Positions 1-6,391 of a DNA stretch of 20,166 bases are shown here, piece after piece (the first letter of the stretch is position 1; every line of letters begins with the position of its first letter). The position numbers and the translations under genes are program-made. Under the pieces are notes generated by a model. It saw only the letters and a list, made by a program, of their open reading frames with translations, ran no database searches and was not told the origin of the DNA. The stretch covers positions 1-20,166 of the forward strand of contig JAFYOA010000312.1 in NCBI GenBank assembly GCA_017547865.1. Direction: 5' to 3'. The DNA is from Clostridia bacterium (GTDB lineage Bacteria > Bacillota_A > Clostridia > Oscillospirales > Acutalibacteraceae).

Positions 1-549
1 AAAGCCATCGGTGCAGTCAATGTATGCATCCCGCCAAATGCCGCAGGTCACCAGGCGCGCAGCCCAGTCCCAACCATAGGTGCATTGCATGCGGCGGGTA
101 TACAGGCGCTCTGCGGTAAAGGCCGCACCGCGTGCCGGCAGGCCTTCCACCCACCGCACCGGGGAGTGAAAATGCACGCAAATGTGGTTCTCCCCCACCC
201 GCAGCCATCCGGCCACATCAAAGGCATGAGAAATAAACATATCATCCGTAAAGGCAATATGTTCTCCGTTTACATAAATATCCGCGTATACGTCCAGGCC
301 TTCAAACACCAGCCGGGCCTTGGCCGGCACTTCTTCCAGCACAAAGGTCTTTTCGTATTTCCAGTCCCGGTCTTCAATCCACTGTGCCGCATCCACATTA
401 TCTCTGTAATACAGGTCTTTGGCAATGTGGCTGCCCATCAAGTCGGTGTGCACACAGCCGGGCACTGTGCCATCAAACAAAAACTCCACCCGGCCATCTG
501 CCAAAAGGCAAGTCCCCTGCCAGGCACCGTTCAAATCAATTCTCTTCAT
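1..549 (-). CDS. GH2 beta-mannosidase-like glycoside hydrolase, N-terminal part (cut by window edge)
   Basis: The visible 183 residues begin MKRIDLNGAWQGT and form the sugar-binding jelly-roll domain of glycoside hydrolase family 2. The segment GWDWAARLVTCGIWRDAYI near residues 158-176 matches the hallmark of the beta-mannosidase branch, where GWDWGPR..TSGIWR is typical. Such enzymes release terminal beta-mannose, and the absence of a signal peptide suggests a cytoplasmic enzyme acting on imported oligosaccharides. The ATG at 547-549 follows a GGAGG ribosome site and a clear promoter. The catalytic TIM barrel with its two glutamates lies beyond the window, so activity cannot be judged and beta-galactosidase or glucuronidase relatives are not strictly excluded. 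The gene is divergent from the comB-like gene. Confidence 0.85.
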   Translation of the reverse strand, partial: MKRIDLNGAWQGTCLLADGRVEFLFDGTVPGCVHTDLMGSHIAKDLYYRDNVDAAQWIEDRDWKYEKTFVLEEVPAKARLVFEGLDVYADIYVNGEHIAFTDDMFISHAFDVAGWLRVGENHICVHFHSPVRWVEGLPARGAAFTAERLYTRRMQCTYGWDWAARLVTCGIWRDAYIDCTDGF

Positions 550-578
550 GCAGATCCCTCCACACTTCATTTGAGGTC

Positions 579-606
579 ATTATAACACAGCCACCGCCAA
601 ATACAA
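579..606 (-). promoter_or_regulatory. Promoter of the GH2 gene
   Basis: On the minus strand, TTGTAT (601-606) is separated by 16 bp from a perfect TATAAT (579-584), about 30 bp before the GH2 start. It stands back to back with the promoter of the comB-like gene. Confidence 0.65.
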
Positions 607-630
607 GGGACTGCAAAAAGTATTTTTCCA

Positions 631-659
631 TTGACAATCCTCTGCCGGCGTGGTATGAA
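631..659 (+). promoter_or_regulatory. Promoter of the comB-like gene
   Basis: A perfect TTGACA (631-636) is followed after 17 bp by TATGAA (654-659) with an upstream TGG, giving an extended -10 look. It lies 30 bp before the comB-like start codon. Confidence 0.7.
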
Positions 660-689
660 TAAAGCATCCTATTTGTTCAGGAGGTTCCC

Positions 690-1385
690 ATGGAGATTCG
701 TATTCTTCATTTGGCAGAGGGCGCCCGGCAAGCCACCGGACTCACCGTGATCATCGATGTATTCCGTGCCTTCACCACCGAAGCCATGCTGCTGCGCAAT
801 CATGCCCACAAGGTCATTCCTGTAGGGGATATAGAAACGGCCTTTGCCTATAAAAAAGCGCACCCGCAGGCCCTTTTGTGCGGCGAACGGGGCGGCGTGA
901 TGATCGAAGGCTTTGATTTCGGCAATTCGCCCTCGCAGATCGAGCCTTTGGATTTAACCGGAAAAACCGTGGTGCACACCACCTCTGCCGGCACCCAGGG
1001 CATTGCCAACGCAGTGCACGCCGAAGAAATACTGGGCGGCAGTCTGGTTTGCGCCAGGGCCATTGCGGAATATATCCGGCAGAAAAATCCTGCTGTGGTC
1101 TCTTTGGTGTGCATGGGGCTGGCGGGCGAACGCACCACCGAAGAAGACGAGCTGTGCGGCGAATACATTAAAAGCCTGCTGGAAAACCGCCCTCTGCCGG
1201 ATTTTGCAGAGCGGCTGGAGCGGCTGCGCTATACCGACGGCGCAAAGTTTTTTGATCCGGCACAGCAAAGTGTTTTTCCCCGGCGTGATTTTGAACTGTG
1301 CGTGCAGGTAAACAGCTGCCCCTTTGTACTGCGGCTGGAACCGGGCAAGGATGGGCTTTCTACCATGGAAAAAGTGAACATATAA
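690..1385 (+). CDS. 2-phosphosulfolactate phosphatase (ComB) family protein
   Basis: The 231-residue protein has the ComB family layout: IIDVFRAFTT at residues 21-30, GERGG at 65-69, GFDFGNSP at 74-81, TTSAGTQG at 97-104 and an acidic EED at 151-153. ComB is a magnesium-dependent acid phosphatase that converts 2-phosphosulfolactate to sulfolactate in coenzyme M synthesis in archaea; bacterial homologues are common and their substrate is often unknown. The length is normal for the family. An AGGAGG site at 680-685 sets the ATG. It is a single-gene unit with its own promoter and a terminator at its 3' end. No other sulfonate gene is visible nearby, so the family call is firm but the substrate is not. 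Confidence 0.85.
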   Translation: MEIRILHLAEGARQATGLTVIIDVFRAFTTEAMLLRNHAHKVIPVGDIETAFAYKKAHPQALLCGERGGVMIEGFDFGNSPSQIEPLDLTGKTVVHTTSAGTQGIANAVHAEEILGGSLVCARAIAEYIRQKNPAVVSLVCMGLAGERTTEEDELCGEYIKSLLENRPLPDFAERLERLRYTDGAKFFDPAQQSVFPRRDFELCVQVNSCPFVLRLEPGKDGLSTMEKVNI

Positions 1386-1389
1386 ACAG

Positions 1390-1436
1390 AACCGGGCAGG
1401 CGCACACAACGTCTGTCCGGTTTGATTTATTTTTTC
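1390..1436 (+). terminator. Rho-independent terminator after the comB-like gene
   Basis: A stem pairs 1390-1401 with 1411-1422 (12 pairs including G-T wobbles, 9-nt loop), followed by a T-rich run that overlaps the 3' end of the convergent zinc-ribbon gene. Read on the minus strand the same hairpin lacks a strong T-run, so it is weaker for that gene. Confidence 0.75.
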
Positions 1437-2326
1437 TTATTTTTCATTTCGGCCAAAGCCCGCTCAATCTTCTCTCCGGCAGCGGGATTCCATTTTTTGA
1501 TCAGCGCCACCATATTTTTGCTGGGATACGCATTGTACAGTTTAATGCAAACCGGCATATTGCCGCTATCCAGCCGAACAGCCACATCCACACCATGCTT
1601 GCGGCAATATTTTTTCAGGTGACGCTTGGGATGGATATGCCCCCACACCAGCAAAAAGACAATGGCAGGTACAAACAGCACCAACCCGGCGATGATTGCC
1701 TCCTCCATCGCATCCTGTGTAAACAGGGCAATCAGGCCGAAAATCAACACACCGGCAATGCGCCCGCAAAAACGGGAAAAACCGTTGTATTTATATGCCT
1801 TCAAAGCCGACACAAGGTTCTCCACCGGTGTAAAGCTCTGCACAAGAGGCGCCTGCTGTGCAGAAACTGCCTGTTGGACCGGAGCTGTCTGCTGCGCCGG
1901 CTTGTAAACTCCGTCAGCGCCGAAACGCTGTATTGTTTCCACACGGAAATACAAATTACCCCGCTGTCCGGTCTGTCCCACAGCTCCCTGGCCGGGAAGG
2001 AAAATACTCTGCCCCGTACGGACGTTGTTGGGAACATTGAACTTCACATCTTGTCCCAGTTCCGGCACAAATACCCGATGGGTGGTGGAACCGCTTTCGG
2101 AACCGACCAGCAAAGCGCTGAAGGCCACCACGATATCTCCTGTAGGCTGGGTATGTACCGACAAGGGCTGCGTCGCGTTTCGGTTAAAAGCCTGACCGAA
2201 AAACTGCTGAAATTCTTGCGATTCAAAATTGGATTTGGAGGCAGAAACAGGGCAGCCGCAATGCACGCAGACCGCCGCTTTATCCGAAATTTCCTTTCCA
2301 CATTCACTGCATTTGATCAAAGCCAT
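1427..2326 (-). CDS. Zinc-ribbon membrane protein with DnaJ C-terminal-like domain
   Basis: The protein is 299 residues from the ATG at 2324-2326, which follows AAAGGTGA; longer upstream readings begin in the promoter. Residues 5-27 form a zinc ribbon with C6xxC9 and C20xxC23. Residues 62-132 resemble the substrate-binding beta domain of DnaJ: VKFNVPNNVRTGQSIFLPGQ at 94-113, then a Gly-rich turn and GNLYFRVETI at 123-132, comparable to the family's 'VP.GV..G..IRL.GQG..G..GDLYV.V'. A Gln/Pro-rich linker covers 141-162. Two membrane helices lie near 185-204 and 209-228. The C-terminal 70 residues are basic and presumably cytoplasmic. There is no J domain. The role is unknown; a membrane-tethered protein-binding factor is inference. 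The zinc ribbon is secure, the DnaJ-like assignment is by eye. Confidence 0.8.
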   Translation of the reverse strand: MALIKCSECGKEISDKAAVCVHCGCPVSASKSNFESQEFQQFFGQAFNRNATQPLSVHTQPTGDIVVAFSALLVGSESGSTTHRVFVPELGQDVKFNVPNNVRTGQSIFLPGQGAVGQTGQRGNLYFRVETIQRFGADGVYKPAQQTAPVQQAVSAQQAPLVQSFTPVENLVSALKAYKYNGFSRFCGRIAGVLIFGLIALFTQDAMEEAIIAGLVLFVPAIVFLLVWGHIHPKRHLKKYCRKHGVDVAVRLDSGNMPVCIKLYNAYPSKNMVALIKKWNPAAGEKIERALAEMKNKKK

Positions 2327-2359
2327 ATCGTTCACCTTTAAAAACCAAATCACAACGCA

Positions 2360-2388
2360 ATTATACTGTATTCTTCTTACCACCGCAA
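2360..2388 (-). promoter_or_regulatory. Promoter of the zinc-ribbon membrane protein gene
   Basis: Minus-strand TTGCGG (2383-2388), a 17-bp spacer and a perfect TATAAT (2360-2365) lie 34 bp before the chosen ATG. This supports starting the gene at 2326 rather than further upstream. Confidence 0.65.
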
Positions 2389-2452
2389 GAGAGTTATAGA
2401 AATGCATGCTTACGCAAATGACTTTTGAAAATCTTTATTATAATGCGGCACC

Positions 2453-4270
2453 TTAATCCGCCGTCAATGCCGGATGAGAAATCTTCAGCCGACCGGAATA
2501 CACGATTTTGATTCCCATGAACTTATCACCCATACCCTCGCATACCTGTTCAAAGGCTGTTTTTGGCATATCCGGAACAATAAAATCCAGCCGAAGTTCC
2601 CGGCATGCTTCTTCCCGGATCTCCGTTTTTGTCAGCAGCGGCAATGTATGGTTTTCCAAAGCAGGATCGCTGGAATTCTGAATGCCGTAAATTTCGATGC
2701 TGCCGCAGCCGCACACATTGGCGGAATAGCAGATCGCTCCCAACGGAATCCCGAAGTGCAGATATTCTGCCTGCCCCTCCACGCAGAGAACAGGAAGATC
2801 ATCGCCTTCCGCCACCACCCTGCAGGCCCCTGTGTATCCGTCCGGATAATCGGGCACGGTATCTGCATCCGGCATAAATTCTTTGGCCGTGTTGCGCAGC
2901 CGGGGATTGTAGATCAGGTTTCCCTCTTTCAGTACCCGGCCAAAACAAATATCATGGGCTTCTTTTTTGGTAACGACTTCCACGCCGGTTCTGGCGCAGT
3001 AATCAAGAAATCCCCGCAGGAAATTTTCTTCCGCATCGCTCTCCACGGAATCAATGACTTCTCCGGCCACCATACCGTTGGAGGTATCCCGGCGCAGTGC
3101 CTCGATGAACCGATAGAAAGAGCCGCCGCCGTCGTACATCTGCGCCGCTCTGCTTTTGGGAGAGTCCGGATCAAAGTAGCTTTCCGGATAATCCGACGCA
3201 ATGTTGTTGTAAGAGACCGTTCTGTTTGTGCTGTACAGCAGCGCATCTTCTCTGGAAAAACCCGCATTGTAAATCAGCTGCTTGTTCATCATCACCCGGG
3301 GGCTGCCATCCATACGGGAGGGATAAATAGTATCATGGGTCATGGTATACCCGGCTTCCCGCAGCAGAGTGATCCAGCTGCGCACTTTCGGCCGGCCACC
3401 GGCGTCTGCATACATACTGGAAGAAAACTCAGCCAGGTAATTCCGCAGCCATTTGCATTCCGGATCAAAATAGTGTTTGCCGTCTTTTTCAAAATCAAAG
3501 GGACTTCTGGCGGCACCGGGGAACGACCAGGTCCAAAAACGGAGCTCTTCAGAATATTCTTTTCGGTAAAATGCTTCGGTCACCTGCAGAATCCGTTCCC
3601 ATATCTCATGGTTGCAGGAAGTTTTGCTGCCGGTAAAAATGCCGCCGGTATACATTCCGTCTTTTTCACTCCAGCTGCCCCGGGAACTGCCCGTGGTTCC
3701 GCAATACCGGTTGGAAAGCACATCCAGCTTATCCAGCATACCCGTTGTGTCCTTATAGATGGAAAATGTTTCCCGCATTTGCTGGCAGTGTTCATCGGTA
3801 AGTTCTTTCCACGGAAGATCGTAAACAGACCAATCCACACAGTGGAGAATCACCCAATCCCGGCTTTGGCTTACATGCTCATCCAAATCGAAGCCAAAAG
3901 CATTTTTTCCGTTGCTCCACTCTTCCCGCAGCTGTGCATTGGTGGGAAACGGTTCCTGCGAACCCTCGCAGTTTGCCGGGTCCTGTCCGTTGCACATGGG
4001 GTCTGTAAAAATATAATTGCAGTGGAACCAGGTGTGGTCGCCCAGTTCGTTTCCGCCGGAAAGGATCTGATTGATCTGGGCAATGTCCACATCCGTCAGG
4101 TCAGGTTCCCAGGCGATTCTGTTATAGGTTGCTCTGGCACCGTAGCTCCGCATCAGTGGCTCCACCAGCGTAAAATCACTTGCTCTGAAATCATCGTACC
4201 CAATGGCCAGGTATCGGCTTTCCGGTGTAACAGTACCGGTGTACTCAGGGTTGTAAGGTATACGTTCCAT
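2453..4270 (-). CDS. NodB-fold polysaccharide deacetylase-like protein
   Basis: The 605-residue protein opens with a NodB-type deacetylase signature: YLAIGYDDF at residues 20-28 supplies the paired aspartates, and GNELGDHTWFH at 73-83 supplies the H79/H83 pair typical of the metal site. Carbohydrate esterase family 4 enzymes remove N- or O-acetyl groups from glycans with this fold. The protein is more than twice the length of a minimal NodB domain; residues about 250-430 carry further aromatic-rich sequence and the last 120 residues look beta-rich, perhaps a carbohydrate-binding module. No signal peptide is seen, so it is probably cytoplasmic. The ATG at 4268-4270 follows AAAGGAG. It lies 38 bp after the GH43-EEP gene and is its operon partner. 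The acetylated substrate is unknown, and loss of activity or a related hydrolase cannot be ruled out. Confidence 0.72.
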   Translation of the reverse strand: MERIPYNPEYTGTVTPESRYLAIGYDDFRASDFTLVEPLMRSYGARATYNRIAWEPDLTDVDIAQINQILSGGNELGDHTWFHCNYIFTDPMCNGQDPANCEGSQEPFPTNAQLREEWSNGKNAFGFDLDEHVSQSRDWVILHCVDWSVYDLPWKELTDEHCQQMRETFSIYKDTTGMLDKLDVLSNRYCGTTGSSRGSWSEKDGMYTGGIFTGSKTSCNHEIWERILQVTEAFYRKEYSEELRFWTWSFPGAARSPFDFEKDGKHYFDPECKWLRNYLAEFSSSMYADAGGRPKVRSWITLLREAGYTMTHDTIYPSRMDGSPRVMMNKQLIYNAGFSREDALLYSTNRTVSYNNIASDYPESYFDPDSPKSRAAQMYDGGGSFYRFIEALRRDTSNGMVAGEVIDSVESDAEENFLRGFLDYCARTGVEVVTKKEAHDICFGRVLKEGNLIYNPRLRNTAKEFMPDADTVPDYPDGYTGACRVVAEGDDLPVLCVEGQAEYLHFGIPLGAICYSANVCGCGSIEIYGIQNSSDPALENHTLPLLTKTEIREEACRELRLDFIVPDMPKTAFEQVCEGMGDKFMGIKIVYSGRLKISHPALTAD

Positions 4271-4308
4271 TCGTATCGCTCCTTTTGAAAAAGAAAGGCT
4301 GTTCGGAT

Positions 4309-5934
4309 TTATTCAGCAAAGGTGATCTCTGCCGTATGCGGGCGATGATCGGAAGCAACAACGGCGGGAATATCCGCGGCTTCCACCGCCATATCCCGGC
4401 TGACAAAAATGTAGTCGATTTTTCGCTCCGGTGCATCGGAGGGGAAGCTGCGCCGTTCACCGGCAAAGAATGCAGCGGTGTCTGTCATCCGCTCACGAAT
4501 GGGCAGCAGAACCGGGTCTTCCGGCAGCACGTTAAAATCACCCATCAGCACGCACTTTTCTTCTTCCAGGTTCGCCAGCACGGTGGAAACCGCGTTTTCC
4601 TGCTCCTCCGGGTTCAGGCCAAAGTGAGTTACCAACACGGTAAGACCGTTCACAAGCTTCGCTTTCAGCAGGCAGCGAGTCTCGTAGTATTTCCCGCCGG
4701 GACGCCGCTCCGGGTCGGGAATCGGGGTGGTCTCCACGCTCTTAAAAGGAATGCGGGACAAAATGGCATTGCCATAGGGGTTACAGCCATCCACATCGAT
4801 GGCCTTGGCAAAATAAGCATGGGCCATGCCGGTCAGTTCCGAAAGGATCGCGGTCTGCGGGCCATAATCCTCCCGCGGGCCTTCATCCCGCATTTCATTC
4901 AGGCCCACCACTTCGGCTCCGCTGTTCAGAATGGTTTTTGCCATCAGGGGAAAGTCGATCTTCCGTTCCAGGTAATTCAGGCAGTGCTGTGTATTGAACG
5001 ACATGAGTTTCATGGTATTGTTCTCCTGCTTCGGTCGGCCGCCGATTTCGTTTTTTAGAACCAGCGTACCGTTTTCTTCCACAGCCTCAAAAATATGGGC
5101 ACGTTCCAGCATAGGAGCCTCCGGAGCGTGAATGCACATGCAAAGTTTGTCCTCCCCATTGCGGAAGAACATGGCGTGGCCGCCGTTTTTATCAAACAGC
5201 GGAACGGAAAGATGCTCCCAGGGGCCTTTCAGGCTGCCGCTTTTGGAAACAACGCTGAGCACAACGTAGTTATCGTTGAGATACGGCGACCAGGTAAGCA
5301 GCAGCGTACCGTTGGAGAGCTTCTGCAAAAAAGGCGCATCGGAGCCATAGCGAATGGCCGGTTTTCCCTCCCATTCGGTATGGTCGGGGGTCTTTTTAGA
5401 AATGGGCGATTCATCCGAGGCAAACAACAGCCAGGGCTCACCCACAATTTCAGTTAGGTCTTCCCGCAGCTGCGCTGCCCACAGTTCGCCAACATAGGCA
5501 TTTTTTTCCGGCACAAAATTGTCCGGCCAATCGTGGGAATACACGATGTACGGCGTGCCGTCTTCCACATACAGGGTACCATCTATACAGCTTTGGGCGG
5601 CAGGCGTCACGGCGTGATCCACCAGGGGCAGGAAAGGGCCGGCGGGCGTATCAGCCACAGCAATCTGTGTGCCGCGCAGGCCGTTCTTCCCCAAAAGAGA
5701 AACAAAAAGATAAAAACGGCCCTTGTATTTATGCACTTCCGAAGCCCACACATCCTTATACGCCCAAAAACCCTTTGGAATAACAAAGGCAGGGCCCCCG
5801 GCTTCCCAGTTTTCCATATCGGTGCTGGTATAATAAGACATGGTTGTTTCGCCGGTGGTGGCATACAGGTAGTACACCCCATCCTCAAACACAATGTAAG
5901 GATCGCGGACTCGGATATCAAGACGTTTCAGCAT
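4309..5934 (-). CDS. GH43 beta-propeller fused to EEP-family phosphodiesterase/nuclease domain
   Basis: From the ATG at 5932-5934 the product has 541 residues; a GTG at 5941-5943 is an alternative start three codons earlier, but GGGGTGG sits better before the ATG. Numbering below uses the GTG start (544 residues). Residues 1-305 are a five-bladed GH43 glycosidase (arabinofuranosidase/xylosidase class): RDPYIVFEDG gives the base Asp14, WASEVH at 66-71 and CIDGTLYVEDG with Asp121 follow, and SDAPFL at 201-206 occupies the general-acid region. Residues 311-544 are an endonuclease/exonuclease/phosphatase domain with N317, E350, H440 in VLVTHFG, GDFN at 468-471, KIDYIF at 508-513 and SDH at 531-533, all key residues intact. 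No signal peptide is present. It is the first gene of an operon with the deacetylase-like gene. The fusion is unusual, and a ribosome site is embedded at the domain junction. Confidence 0.85.
   Translation of the reverse strand: MLKRLDIRVRDPYIVFEDGVYYLYATTGETTMSYYTSTDMENWEAGGPAFVIPKGFWAYKDVWASEVHKYKGRFYLFVSLLGKNGLRGTQIAVADTPAGPFLPLVDHAVTPAAQSCIDGTLYVEDGTPYIVYSHDWPDNFVPEKNAYVGELWAAQLREDLTEIVGEPWLLFASDESPISKKTPDHTEWEGKPAIRYGSDAPFLQKLSNGTLLLTWSPYLNDNYVVLSVVSKSGSLKGPWEHLSVPLFDKNGGHAMFFRNGEDKLCMCIHAPEAPMLERAHIFEAVEENGTLVLKNEIGGRPKQENNTMKLMSFNTQHCLNYLERKIDFPLMAKTILNSGAEVVGLNEMRDEGPREDYGPQTAILSELTGMAHAYFAKAIDVDGCNPYGNAILSRIPFKSVETTPIPDPERRPGGKYYETRCLLKAKLVNGLTVLVTHFGLNPEEQENAVSTVLANLEEEKCVLMGDFNVLPEDPVLLPIRERMTDTAAFFAGERRSFPSDAPERKIDYIFVSRDMAVEAADIPAVVASDHRPHTAEITFAE
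5011..5029 (-). promoter_or_regulatory. Internal ribosome binding site and possible start of the EEP domain
   Basis: On the minus strand AGCAGGAG is followed about nine bases later by ATG (5011-5013), which is codon 311 of the GH43-EEP frame and starts MKLMSFNTQ, a natural N-terminus for an EEP protein. The site could allow separate production of the EEP domain, or be a remnant of two genes that fused. Confidence 0.5.
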
Positions 5935-5972
5935 ATGTTCCACCCCGTTTTTTTCTACGGTTATTTGAACCC

Positions 5973-6001
5973 ATTATAGAATAAAGCCGCAGACAAATCA
6001 A
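5973..6001 (-). promoter_or_regulatory. Promoter of the GH43-EEP/deacetylase operon
   Basis: Minus-strand TTGATT (5996-6001), a 17-bp spacer and a perfect TATAAT (5973-5978) lie about 40 bp before the ATG of the GH43-EEP gene. The -35 element sits in the centre of an inverted repeat. Confidence 0.65.
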
Positions 6002-6014
6002 GTTGTTCTGCGGC
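5986..6014. repeat. Inverted repeat over the GH43 operon promoter
   Basis: GCCGCAGA (5986-5993) and TCTGCGGC (6007-6014) are perfect inverted arms around 13 bp containing the -35 box. It could be a repressor operator, or a hairpin that stops readthrough from tRNA-Tyr, since TTTATT follows on the minus strand. Confidence 0.55.
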
Positions 6015-6124
6015 CGGTACAAGGCTTATTCTTTTTTCGGGGATTTTCACAAAATCAATTGCGATCCGGTTCCCACCTGCAGGCACGGCAAGCGGCATGC
6101 GCCAATCATAAAAGTGAAGAGGTA

Positions 6125-6161
6125 AAAAGTAAAAATCCTGAACGCTCGCGCATTCAGGATT
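6125..6161 (-). terminator. Rho-independent terminator of tRNA-Tyr
   Basis: A stem of AATCCTGAA against TTCAGGATT (6134-6142 with 6153-6161) directly follows the tRNA 3' end on the minus strand, and a T-rich tract reaches 6125. Confidence 0.8.
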
Positions 6162-6163
6162 CT

Positions 6164-6249
6164 TGGTGGAAGAGGATGGATTCGGACCATCGAAGCTGAA
6201 AAGCAACAGATTTACAGTCTGCCCCCTTTGGCCACTCGGGAACTCTTCC
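6164..6249 (-). tRNA. tRNA-Tyr (anticodon GTA)
   Basis: The 86-nt minus-strand gene has a perfect 7-bp acceptor stem (GGAAGAG with CTCTTCC), discriminator A and encoded CCA at 6164-6166. The anticodon GTA is at 6213-6215 in the loop CTGTAAA. A long variable arm, as expected for bacterial tRNA-Tyr, and a GGTCCGAATCC T-arm are visible. It has its own strong promoter and terminator. Confidence 0.95.
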
Positions 6250-6286
6250 ATATTTAATTTGCTGACTGATTCGGTCAACGTATGAG

Positions 6287-6315
6287 ATTATACTATACTC
6301 AGAGAGAAAAGTCAA
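6287..6315 (-). promoter_or_regulatory. Promoter of tRNA-Tyr
   Basis: Minus-strand TTGACT (6310-6315), a 17-bp spacer and TATAAT (6287-6292) lie 38 bp before the tRNA. This near-consensus arrangement fits a stable RNA gene. Confidence 0.8.
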
Positions 6316-6342
6316 GGGTTTTTTAAAAACTTTTTTTAATTT

Positions 6343-6382
6343 GATTAAAAATACTGTGCCGCCGGGCAAACCGACGGCACAG
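6343..6382 (-). terminator. Rho-independent terminator of the first MATE gene
   Basis: CTGTGCCG (minus strand, from 6382) pairs with CGGCACAG ending at 6354, with extra inner pairs, followed by TATTTTTAA on the minus strand. It lies 10 bp after the MATE stop codon. Confidence 0.8.
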
Positions 6383-6391
6383 CAGCGGCTT

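Noticed and set aside
85..585. Plus-strand open frame opposite the GH2 gene.
   Set aside because: Antisense shadow of the GH2 coding sequence, with no ribosome site and no recognisable domain.
1298..2341. 347-codon plus-strand frame over the zinc-ribbon gene.
   Set aside because: It begins inside the comB-like gene, passes through its terminator, and is low-complexity antisense sequence.
5961..6120. About 50 in-frame minus-strand residues (containing VPAGGNRIAIDFVKIPEK) between tRNA-Tyr and the GH43 operon, looking like a protein remnant.
   Set aside because: It has no ribosome site or credible start, runs into the GH43 promoter at its end and matches no domain I can name. It may be a decayed gene end but cannot be supported as a gene. 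Apart from the tRNA terminator and the inverted repeat I see nothing else in 6015-6133.
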